Source: Betaproteobacteria bacterium (GTDB lineage: Bacteria; Pseudomonadota; Gammaproteobacteria; Burkholderiales; SG8-39). Taken from it: a stretch of 15,227 nt of DNA. Position numbers and translations under genes: made by a program. The notes beneath the pieces are model-generated. The model ran no database searches and was not told where the DNA came from. It saw only the letters and a program-made list of their open reading frames with translations. How positions within the stretch are numbered: position 1 is the first letter of the stretch; every line of letters begins with the position of its first letter. Below, one piece after another: positions 1 to 5,766 of this stretch. The stretch is taken from contig JAEKLK010000183.1 of the NCBI GenBank assembly GCA_019509895.1, positions 1 through 15,227 of the forward strand. The letters run 5' to 3'.

Positions 1-537
1 ATCCTCCGGCCGATACACCGGCGCGAAGGTGAGCAGGATGTACTCGAAGTAAGTGCGATCCGAGGCGCGCGAGCCCGAGGTGTCGTTGATCAGCACCCCG
101 TCGGCAAGAAAACTGCGCAGCGCCGTCTCGAACTGATGGTGGTGGGTGTCGATGAAGCCCGGCATGACGATCCTGCCGCGCGCGTCGATCTCGCCCGCGC
201 CGCTTGCGCGCAGGTTCGGCCCGACAGCGAGGATCTTCTTGCCCTCGACCAGCACGTCGGCTTGGGCGAACTCGCCGTACTTGTTCGCGCCGGGTACTTT
301 GGGATCCATGGTCATGACTGCCCCGCCGCGGATCACGTAGCGGCGGCCCGGCTTGCCGTTGTCCTCCGGCGGGCCACCTTGGTCGTCGTCGTCGTGCGCG
401 CTCGCCGGGCGGGCGGCAAAGAGATTGACGCCACCGGCTGCGATCCCTCCCGCCGCCGCCGTCTTCAGGAAATTGCGCCGTCCAAGCTGTGAATTGCCGT
501 GCCGCTGCGGCTTGCCGCTATCGCATAACCAACACAT
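1..537 (-). CDS. Tat-exported amidohydrolase (cytosine deaminase/chlorohydrolase-like), partial
   Basis: Only the first 179 codons are present; the gene continues past the left edge. The N-terminus carries a Tat signal: twin arginines with RRNFLK at residues 20-25, then an Ala/Gly-rich hydrophobic stretch ending near ARPASA (residue 47), followed by an Asp-rich HDDDD patch. The mature part begins like a metal-dependent amidohydrolase: a small beta-sandwich segment (about 66-124) and then PGFIDTHHHQ (126-135), whose H132 and H134 form the HxH metal site. These enzymes hydrolyse C-N or C-Cl bonds in cyclic or aromatic compounds; the substrate cannot be inferred. The ATG at 537 has a purine-rich GAGGGAGAG ribosome site just upstream. 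A second short feature, CWLC at residues 2-5, precedes the Tat motif. The gene is co-oriented with the HpaB-like operon 148 bp upstream and may belong to it. The family is secure; the exact function is not. Confidence 0.85.
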   Translation of the reverse strand, partial: MCWLCDSGKPQRHGNSQLGRRNFLKTAAAGGIAAGGVNLFAARPASAHDDDDQGGPPEDNGKPGRRYVIRGGAVMTMDPKVPGANKYGEFAQADVLVEGKKILAVGPNLRASGAGEIDARGRIVMPGFIDTHHHQFETALRSFLADGVLINDTSGSRASDRTYFEYILLTFAPVYRPED

Positions 538-557
538 GTTCTCTCCCTCTTTAGGTG

Positions 558-702
558 AGCCGCCTCTGGTGGCGGCTGCGCGAACCCATTGTGGACTCGG
601 GAAGCGTGCCTGCACAAGGCTCGCCCATCGCGCCCGCGTGGAGCGGGCGTGGGCAGGGTCCACTCACAAGAGAGGCCCGTTCGAGCTATTGCTGCACGGG
701 CC
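558..702. repeat. Three inverted repeats in the 686-to-537 gap
   Basis: Three perfect 7-bp inverted repeats sit within 145 bp. One is AGCCGCC 558-564 with GGCGGCT 571-577 (6-nt loop), just upstream of the amidohydrolase ribosome site. The second is CGCCCGC 631-637 with GCGGGCG 643-649 (5-nt loop). The third is GGCCCGT 674-680 with ACGGGCC 696-702 (15-nt loop), spanning the stop codon of the decayed gene. None is followed by a T-run on either strand, so classical intrinsic termination is not shown. They could be RNA hairpins limiting read-through or affecting amidohydrolase translation, or chance features of GC-rich DNA. I see no gene in 538-685. Confidence 0.45.
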
Positions 703-886
703 CCTTCAGCTCGCCCACCAGCCGCTCGAGTCCCCTTGTGATCGTGTTGACGACGTTGCGTTCCGTCACGCGCCCGCGCACCTGGAACGCGATAGAAGAT
801 CGGTGTGGTCTTCGGATGTGCTTGGGCAGCGCTGCCTCGTCGCGGCCCGTCCAGCCGGCGATCACGAGATTGGCGAACTCGTTCAT
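686..886 (-). pseudogene. Decayed DUF2848-like gene (N-terminal remnant, frameshifted)
   Basis: This is a 66-codon frame starting at an ATG that overlaps the stop of the HpaB-like gene as ATGA (883-886), a normal coupled start. Its first ~24 residues (MNEFANLVIAGWTGRDEAAL and PKHI) resemble the N-terminus of the DUF2848 family, which as I remember it is roughly 220 residues long. In the intact family this is followed by a short linker and a motif of the type PxxxPxFYRV. Here that motif, PKTTPIFYRV, is present at 815-786 but in the +1 frame, directly after HI, so a short deletion appears to have removed the linker and shifted the frame. The in-frame continuation to the TAG at 686 is not recognised. 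No further family sequence is seen. Alternatively it could be a genuine small protein, but the out-of-frame motif argues for decay. Confidence 0.6.
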
Positions 887-2361
887 TTTGCGAGCGCCGC
901 GCTGGCGGCGAGCGAGGTCTGCGCCGGCATCGGCGGGATGTCGTAGCTCGCCATGAGGTCGTCTACCAGGCGATGGAAGTCGCTCCACGGCGCTTCGCGG
1001 AAGCTGTGATTGCGCACGATGAACGAAGCGCCGGCGTAGAACTTCTCGTACTGCAGGTGTCGGCCGGCGAACTCCGAGCCGATCAGGTCCCAGACCAGCT
1101 TGTAGAGCTTCATGCGCTCGAGAGCCCCGAGCTGCGGCGTCTGCCAGTACTTCTCGAAAAGCGCGCGCAGGTGGCCGTCGTGCATCACCGTCACGTCCGC
1201 CGGCATCTGGAACACGCCGCCGCCGACCAGCTCGCGCAGCGCGTCGACGATCGACGAGTGGCTCTCCGTGCACCAGTTGAGCGCCGCGTACATGTAGCGG
1301 CGGTTGAAGGTCTTCCAGCCAGCCGGCCAGTCTTCCGCGTCCTGGATCTGGCCGGCGATCATGCCGCCGAGCGCGGCTTCCAGCGCCGAGAAGCGGCCAA
1401 GCACCTCGCGCACCGCGGGCACCTCGTTCGCTCCGGAGGCGTGCGCGATCTTGCTCGCGAGGCCGACGATCAGCTTCAGCTTCTCGTGGAAGCGCACGTT
1501 CGACTGGTGATTGCCGTAGCAGTGGCCCGGGGTCTTGATGTAGATCTCGCGCGCGAGGATCGCGTCCATGTGCACGAACACGCGCTCCCACGGCACCTTG
1601 ACCTCCTCGCACATCACCATCGAGTCGGTTTCGTCGAAGCGCCAAGTCAGCGGATTGTCGAACTCGCTCGCCGCGTGGCGCTCGAAGGGCTTCCTCGACC
1701 AGAGCGTGACGCCGGGCGCATTCACCGGCACGGCGCAGGTGATCGACTCGGGCAGCTGGTTCGGCGCGAGCGGAATGAGGTTGCCGATCCAGATCTCGTC
1801 CGCGAACACGGCGCCGGTGGCGAGCATCTTCATGCCCGAGATCACCACGCCGTCGTCGTCCTCGCGCACCACCCGCAGGGTAGGAATCGGAATGTTTTGC
1901 TTGACGTAGAAGTCGGGGTTGCGCGCCGCCTGCGGCGGAATGACGGCGTATACGCCGTAGAGGTCGTGCTTGCGCATGTGCTGGTAGTAGCGCACCAGAT
2001 TCTCGGCATACAGCCCGAACACCGACGGGTTCATCGCCATGCCGGTGACGAAGCTCGAGACGTGATCGGGCGAGCGGCCGAGGAGCCCGTGGCTCAGGGC
2101 GGCGATGGCGCGATGCAGGTTCGTGCGCTGCTGCAGGTCCTCGCGGGTGCGCGCGCGCAGGAAGTAGGCGCTGTAGCGCTCGCCGTCCTCGCTGAAGCTA
2201 AAGGCGGGATCGGCGCGCTTGAGGTCGTAGATCGCCGCCATCGAGCGCGCGGCGTTGCGGAACGCCGGATGCGTCGTCACGTCATCGACGCGCTCCGAGC
2301 CGATGTAGACGACGCGGCCGTCTCTCAGCGACTCGAGGTGCTCATTTCCGCTCTTGAGCAC
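883..2361 (-). CDS. HpaB-family flavin-dependent monooxygenase, large subunit
   Basis: The 492-residue protein belongs to the 4-hydroxyphenylacetate 3-hydroxylase (HpaB/HadA/TftD/PvcC-like) family, two-component enzymes that use reduced flavin and O2 to hydroxylate phenolic rings. Supporting signatures are the N-terminal EHLESLRDGRVVYIGSERV stretch with DVTTHPAF, the central beta-domain (SGMKMLATGAVFADE), the VPWERVF segment, and a C-terminal helical domain ending with GSEFAGRHLQYEKFYAG. Length fits the family (about 480-520). I prefer the GTG start at 2361, because AAGGGAGG at 2374-2367 is a strong ribosome site 5 nt upstream and the protein then begins VLKSGNEHL like its relatives. An ATG at 2382 is an alternative with a poor ribosome site. 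The start lies inside the cupin gene (20-bp overlap), so the two are coupled. The NAD(P)H:flavin reductase partner (HpaC type) is not in this window. Substrate unknown. Confidence 0.88.
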   Translation of the reverse strand: MLKSGNEHLESLRDGRVVYIGSERVDDVTTHPAFRNAARSMAAIYDLKRADPAFSFSEDGERYSAYFLRARTREDLQQRTNLHRAIAALSHGLLGRSPDHVSSFVTGMAMNPSVFGLYAENLVRYYQHMRKHDLYGVYAVIPPQAARNPDFYVKQNIPIPTLRVVREDDDGVVISGMKMLATGAVFADEIWIGNLIPLAPNQLPESITCAVPVNAPGVTLWSRKPFERHAASEFDNPLTWRFDETDSMVMCEEVKVPWERVFVHMDAILAREIYIKTPGHCYGNHQSNVRFHEKLKLIVGLASKIAHASGANEVPAVREVLGRFSALEAALGGMIAGQIQDAEDWPAGWKTFNRRYMYAALNWCTESHSSIVDALRELVGGGVFQMPADVTVMHDGHLRALFEKYWQTPQLGALERMKLYKLVWDLIGSEFAGRHLQYEKFYAGASFIVRNHSFREAPWSDFHRLVDDLMASYDIPPMPAQTSLAASAALAK

Positions 2362-2764
2362 GAGCGCCTCCCTTGCCCGCATCTTTGCCCGAGGTCTCGT
2401 AGTAGTGCATCTCGTGCAGGATGCAGCCGCTTTTGCTCGTGAACGGCCCGTGCTTCGCGCCCGGCGGCCGGCAGGCGTAGGTCGGCGCGAACGACTGCTC
2501 GCCGCCGCGCCCCTGCGCATCGTTGCCGACAATGAGATCGCCGTGCACCACGTAGACCTCCTCCCAGTGATCGTGCACGAACGGCTCGGTCGAGTACGCG
2601 CCCGGCTCGATCTTGAGGAGGCGCGTGCGGCTGCCGCGCTTGTTCACCTCGTCGAGGTCGCTCGCGAGAATCTTCTGGTAGAACCCCGGCGGGTAGCCCG
2701 GCGGCCGCTCCCAGCCGGTGTTGAGATCGACGCGGACGAATTCCAGGTGCTGCTTCGGTTTCAT
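2342..2764 (-). CDS. Small cupin-domain protein
   Basis: This 140-residue single-domain cupin has motif 1 at EPFVHDHWEEVYVVHGDL (residues 60-77), with H64, H66 and a Glu at 68 or 69. Motif 2 is RPPGAKHGPF (99-108), with H105. Together these give the usual two-His, Glu, His metal site. The ATG at 2764 is preceded by TAAGGAG (2777-2771) with 6 nt spacing, a very good ribosome site that overlaps the stop codon of the MarR gene. It sits between regulator and HpaB-like hydroxylase in a compact operon, with its 3' end overlapping the hydroxylase start. Such cupins can be dioxygenases, isomerases or non-catalytic sensors of a pathway compound. A role in processing the hydroxylated product is inference from position only. 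The C-terminal ~17 residues are a charged tail outside the domain. Confidence 0.82.
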   Translation of the reverse strand: MKPKQHLEFVRVDLNTGWERPPGYPPGFYQKILASDLDEVNKRGSRTRLLKIEPGAYSTEPFVHDHWEEVYVVHGDLIVGNDAQGRGGEQSFAPTYACRPPGAKHGPFTSKSGCILHEMHYYETSGKDAGKGGARAQERK

Positions 2765-2770
2765 GCGAAT

Positions 2771-2777
2771 CTCCTTA
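2771..2777 (-). promoter_or_regulatory. Shine-Dalgarno of the cupin gene overlapping the MarR stop
   Basis: TAAGGAG on the minus strand is both the TAA stop of the MarR gene (2777-2775) and the ribosome site for the cupin ATG at 2764. This implies translational coupling and a shared transcript. Confidence 0.75.
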
Positions 2778-3314
2778 GGCCGCTTTTGCTTCGTGAAGCA
2801 TGAATTCCAGCAGGGCGACGGCGCGATCGCCCGAGGCGACGAGGTCGCGCGCGAGAGCGCGCACCTGGGCGAAGCGCCGCGCGTCCAGGCGCTCGAACAG
2901 CACATCGTTGATGCGCCGCTGGTACGGCGCCATGCGCTCGAGCAGCGTCTGCCCGCGCGCGGTGCATTCCAGCAGCACCCGGCGGCCGTCGGCCGGATCG
3001 GAGCCCTTTTCCAGGATGCCGCCCGCGACCAGCTTGTTCGCCTCGAGTGTGATGAAGGCGCCCGAGCGGTGCAGCCGCCCTGCCACCTCGCCCACCGAAA
3101 GGCTCGCGGCGCGCGACACCAGCATCAGGATCTCGTACTGCACGCCCGAAATGCCGGCGATCGCCGCAAAGGCGTCGCGGCAGGCGTCGAGGCGGTGGCC
3201 GTAGGCAATGAGATCGTGGATCAGACCGCGGAACTCGGCGTCCGAGCCGTCGACCAGCAGCGCCGGCCGCGACACGGTGACCGGAGGTACGCTCTTGCGG
3301 CGGGTGCGGGCCAT
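2775..3314 (-). CDS. MarR-family transcriptional regulator
   Basis: This winged-helix regulator has 179 residues from the ATG at 3314, or 183 from an ATG at 3326. Numbered from the longer form, an N-terminal dimerisation helix (31-58) is followed by the helix-turn-helix core (about 62-100; SVGEVAGRLHRSGAFITLE) and a wing with the typical DPADGRRVLLECTARG (110-125). C-terminal helices follow. MarR proteins usually repress nearby genes until an aromatic ligand binds. The gene is first in the cupin/HpaB-like operon and divergent from the FAD monooxygenase, the classical arrangement for a regulator controlling both arms. I chose 3314 because at 3326 the GGGAG element would sit only 1 nt before the start codon, while a predicted promoter just upstream leaves little leader; neither start has an ideally spaced ribosome site. 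The Arg/Lys-rich MARTRRKS start is typical. The regulated compound is unknown. Confidence 0.88.
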   Translation of the reverse strand: MARTRRKSVPPVTVSRPALLVDGSDAEFRGLIHDLIAYGHRLDACRDAFAAIAGISGVQYEILMLVSRAASLSVGEVAGRLHRSGAFITLEANKLVAGGILEKGSDPADGRRVLLECTARGQTLLERMAPYQRRINDVLFERLDARRFAQVRALARDLVASGDRAVALLEFMLHEAKAA

Positions 3315-3342
3315 TGACCGCGGCATTCTCCCGCCCGAGAAT
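3314..3342 (+). promoter_or_regulatory. Putative promoter for the FAD monooxygenase operon
   Basis: On the plus strand TTGACC (3314-3319) and GAGAAT (3337-3342; 4 of 6 to TATAAT) are separated by 17 nt. Transcription would start near 3349 and give a leader of about 25 nt. The -10 box touches the first AATTAGCTTT repeat, so a bound repressor would block it. This is assigned by eye and overlaps the 5' end of the MarR gene. Confidence 0.35.
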
Positions 3343-3370
3343 TAGCTTTGTCAATTAGCTTTCCTGTCAA
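3340..3370. repeat. Tandem direct repeat, candidate MarR operator
   Basis: AATTAGCTTT occurs at 3340-3349 and again at 3353-3362, start to start 13 bp. Each copy is followed by TGTCAA (3349-3354 and 3365-3370); the second copy carries two extra C bases between the parts. The repeat lies exactly between the divergent MarR and FAD monooxygenase genes, is AT-rich in a GC-rich background, and overlaps both predicted promoters. MarR operators are more often inverted repeats, so binding to this direct repeat is inference. Confidence 0.55.
3341..3370 (-). promoter_or_regulatory. Putative promoter for the MarR operon
   Basis: On the minus strand a perfect -35 box TTGACA (3370-3365) is followed after 18 nt by GCTAAT (3346-3341), matching 4 of 6 bases of a -10 box. 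A second TTGACA lies at 3354-3349, but I see no good -10 for it. The start of transcription would fall near 3334. This is assigned by eye. Confidence 0.45.
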
Positions 3371-3373
3371 GAC

Positions 3374-4531
3374 ATGCAGGTCCTGATCGCCGGCGCCGGG
3401 CCGGTCGGCCTGTCGGCGGCGAACGCGCTCGCCGACGCCGGCATCGAGGTGCTGGTGCTGGAAGCCGAGCCGCGCCTGCCGCAGAACCTGCGCGCCTCGA
3501 CCTTCCAGCCGCCCACGCTCGATCTCCTTGCGCGCTTCGGCGCGACGCAGCAGCTGATCGACATGGGGCGCGTCGCGCCGAAAGTGCAATACCGCGACCG
3601 CGCCGGCTGGGTGGCGGAGCTCGACTTCGGCGTGCTGAAGGACAACACGGCGCATCCCTTCCGCGTGCAGTGCGAGCAGTACCGCTTGAACGAGGTGCTG
3701 GCCGCGCGCCTGGGACGCGTGCGCTATGGCGCCCAGGTCACGGCCGTCGAGCAGGGCGACGCGGGCGTCACGGTGAGCGTCAACGGCGCCGAGCGCCTGC
3801 GTGCGCTCTATCTCATCGGCGCCGACGGCGGTCGCAGCCGCGTGCGCGAGGCGCTCGGCATCGCGCTCGAGGGCTTCACCTGGCCCGAGCGCTTTCTCGT
3901 CGCCAGCACGCCGTTTGACTTCGCCGCCGTGATGCCGGGGCTCGCGGACGTCAGCTACTTCGCCGATCCGCAGGAATGGTTCTTCCTCCTGCGCGTGCGC
4001 GATGTGTGGCGCGCGATGTTCCCGGCTCGGGCGGAGGAAAGCGAGGCGGACATCCTTTCCGATGCAGGCATCGAGCGGCGGCTGCAGCGGGTATATGCGA
4101 AGGCAACGCCTTACGAGATCACGCACCGCACGCTCTATTCGGTGCATCAGCGCGTCGCCGAGAGCTATGGCCGCGGACGCGTGTTCCTCGCCGGCGACGC
4201 CGCGCATCTCAACAATCCGCTCGGCGGCATGGGCATGAATGGCGGCATCCACGATGCGTTCAACCTGGCGGAGAAGCTCGCGGCGGTGCTGCGCGGGGAA
4301 AAGCCCGAAGATGAGCTCGCGCGCTATGAGCGCCAGCGCCGCCCGGTGGCGCTCGAGTACGTGAATACGATTACCATCGCCAACAAGCGCAATCTCGAGA
4401 TGTGCGACGCCGACGAGCAGCGCCGCTGGCGCGCCGAGCTAGAGCGCGCCATGAGCGATCGCGCGGCGCAGCGTGAGCTGATGCTGCGCATTTCCATGAT
4501 TGCCAGCTTGAGGAAATACGCATGCGCCTAG
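3374..4531 (+). CDS. FAD-dependent aromatic monooxygenase (PHBH-type, group A)
   Basis: The 385-residue single-component flavoprotein hydroxylase has an N-terminal Rossmann motif GAGPVG at residues 7-12 with the following acidic end LVLE (27-30). The DG motif IGADGGRSRVRE lies at 148-159 and the GD motif RVFLAGDAAHLNNPLGGMG at 269-287, which binds the FAD ribityl chain. These three are diagnostic for the p-hydroxybenzoate hydroxylase class, which uses NAD(P)H and O2 to hydroxylate aromatic acids or phenols. Length is typical for the compact members that lack a thioredoxin-like C-terminal domain. The ATG at 3374 has no clear ribosome site. It is divergent from the MarR operon and overlaps the downstream binding-protein gene by 10 bp, so an operon with a solute uptake component is likely. 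The substrate cannot be assigned. Confidence 0.9.
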   Translation: MQVLIAGAGPVGLSAANALADAGIEVLVLEAEPRLPQNLRASTFQPPTLDLLARFGATQQLIDMGRVAPKVQYRDRAGWVAELDFGVLKDNTAHPFRVQCEQYRLNEVLAARLGRVRYGAQVTAVEQGDAGVTVSVNGAERLRALYLIGADGGRSRVREALGIALEGFTWPERFLVASTPFDFAAVMPGLADVSYFADPQEWFFLLRVRDVWRAMFPARAEESEADILSDAGIERRLQRVYAKATPYEITHRTLYSVHQRVAESYGRGRVFLAGDAAHLNNPLGGMGMNGGIHDAFNLAEKLAAVLRGEKPEDELARYERQRRPVALEYVNTITIANKRNLEMCDADEQRRWRAELERAMSDRAAQRELMLRISMIASLRKYACA

Positions 4532-5478
4532 CCTGCGCCTTGCTCCTGGGCCTTACATCGTTGAGCACAGGAGCGCAGAGCTTTCCGTCACGGCAGATCA
4601 CCATTGTCGTGCCCTACTCGCCCGGCAGCACGTCTGATCTGCTGCCGCGCGCGATTGCCCCGCACCTCTCGCAATCGCTCGGCGTGCCGGTGATCGTCGA
4701 GAACCGTCCTGGCGCCGGCGGCAACCTCGGCGCGTCGCTGGTGGCTAAAGGCGAGACAAGTGGCCACACGGTGCTGATGGCGCCTTCCGCCGTGCTTGCG
4801 ACCAACCAGTGGCTCTACAAGGAGCCGGGCTATGATCCGCAGAAGGATCTGACCCCGGTGATCGACGCGGCGACCACGCCGAACATGTGGGTGGCGCATC
4901 CCGACGTGTCGGTGAAGACCATCGGCGATGTGATCGCGGCGGCCAAGGCGAAGCCTGGGGCGCTCAGCTTCGCCTCCGGTGGCAATGGCACCACCGGGCA
5001 TCTGTGCGGCGAGCTCCTGAAGACCACCGCGAAAGTCGATATGGTGCACGTGCCTTACAAGGGACCGGCGCCGGCGCTGCAGGACGTACTCGCCGGCCGC
5101 GTGCCGCTCATGTGCGACAACTTCTCCAACATCATCTCGCATGTGAGGAGCGGCAAGCTGCGGCCGATCGCGCTCACGGCGCTCAAGCGGCATCCGCAGG
5201 CGCCGGAGGTGCCGACCGCGGACGAGTCCGGGCTCCCGGGATTCGAGATCAATGTCTGGTACGGATTCGCGGTGCCAGCGGCGACGCCCAAGGCAGTGGT
5301 GCAGAAGCTGAACGCGGAGCTCGCGCAGGCGCTACATGTGCCGGCGGTGGCCGAGCGCCTGCAGAGTCTCGGGCTCACCATCGTCGCCGACAAACCGGAA
5401 GAGTTCGCACGCTTTGTCGCAGCCGAGTCGGAGAAGATGCGGCGCCTGGTGCAGGCGTCGGGCGCGAAGGTCGACTAG
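4522..5478 (+). CDS. Bug/TctC family tripartite tricarboxylate transporter solute-binding protein
   Basis: A 318-residue periplasmic binding protein of the Bug (TctC) family. A signal peptide covers residues 1 to about 18 (MRLACALLLGLTSLSTGA), then the mature N-terminus FPSRQITIVVPYSPGSTSD. Other family hallmarks are VENRPGAGGNLGA (about 60-72), the HPDV and SFASGGNGTTGH segments, VHVPYKG, and the C-terminal SGAKVD. Bug proteins capture carboxylates and related small molecules and usually pair with TctA/TctB permeases, which are absent here, as is common for this family. Its start overlaps the FAD monooxygenase stop by 10 bp and has a GAGGAA ribosome site (4510-4515). Linked transcription with the hydroxylase suggests it delivers the substrate of that enzyme; this is inference. 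The ligand loop reads PGSTSD rather than the common PGGxxD. Confidence 0.92.
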   Translation: MRLACALLLGLTSLSTGAQSFPSRQITIVVPYSPGSTSDLLPRAIAPHLSQSLGVPVIVENRPGAGGNLGASLVAKGETSGHTVLMAPSAVLATNQWLYKEPGYDPQKDLTPVIDAATTPNMWVAHPDVSVKTIGDVIAAAKAKPGALSFASGGNGTTGHLCGELLKTTAKVDMVHVPYKGPAPALQDVLAGRVPLMCDNFSNIISHVRSGKLRPIALTALKRHPQAPEVPTADESGLPGFEINVWYGFAVPAATPKAVVQKLNAELAQALHVPAVAERLQSLGLTIVADKPEEFARFVAAESEKMRRLVQASGAKVD

Positions 5479-5489
5479 CTCAGAATCCC

Positions 5490-5747
5490 ATGTCGCTTGG
5501 CCGCAGCCAATTGCAGAAAGCGCTCACGCATCTCCAAGCGGGTGAGTGGCAGGCAGCACACGAGATCGTGCAGCGCGACGAGGATTCGCCGCTCGCCTGC
5601 TGGGCGCACGGCATCGTGCACATCATGGAAGGCGATCTGCCGAACGCGCGCTACTGGTACGCGCAGGCCAAGCGCCCATTCCCGGAGAAGTGGACGCCCA
5701 GCGCCGAGGTGGCGGCCCTGCGCAAAGCGCTCAGCGAAGAAGGATAG
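5490..5747 (+). CDS. Small TPR-like conserved protein
   Basis: The 85-residue protein begins 11 nt after the preceding stop. It has a helix-turn-helix repeat look: QKALTHLQAGEWQAAHEIVQ as one helical pair, then ACWAHGIVHIMEGDLPNARY and WYAQAKRPFPE as a second pair with the Ala/Gly/Tyr spacing of a tetratricopeptide-like repeat. Similar short proteins with the HxxEGDxxNAxYWY pattern are known to me as uncharacterised, TPR-annotated proteins in proteobacteria. It has no signal peptide or membrane segment. No good ribosome site precedes the ATG, so it is probably coupled to the binding-protein gene. The function is unknown. Confidence 0.72.
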   Translation: MSLGRSQLQKALTHLQAGEWQAAHEIVQRDEDSPLACWAHGIVHIMEGDLPNARYWYAQAKRPFPEKWTPSAEVAALRKALSEEG

Positions 5748-5766
5748 TTCGGGCTCCGTCCCCGAA
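5748..5766. terminator. Short hairpin between convergent genes
   Basis: TTCGGG (5748-5753) pairs with CCCGAA (5761-5766) around a 7-nt loop, filling the 19 bp between two convergent stop codons exactly. There is no U-run on either strand, so it could be a weak bidirectional terminator. The position is the main support. Confidence 0.4.

Noticed and set aside
686..1645. Longer upstream form (319 codons) of the decayed-gene frame
   Set aside because: The part upstream of 886 is an out-of-frame reading of the HpaB-like gene. The ATG at 886 is the coupled start.
805..2442. 545-codon plus-strand open frame
   Set aside because: It is antisense to the HpaB-like monooxygenase, has Arg/His/Val-rich composition and shows no motif.
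3221..4252. 343-codon minus-strand open frame
   Set aside because: It overlaps the FAD monooxygenase, which has all three flavoprotein motifs, and runs into the MarR gene in another frame; no family features are seen.
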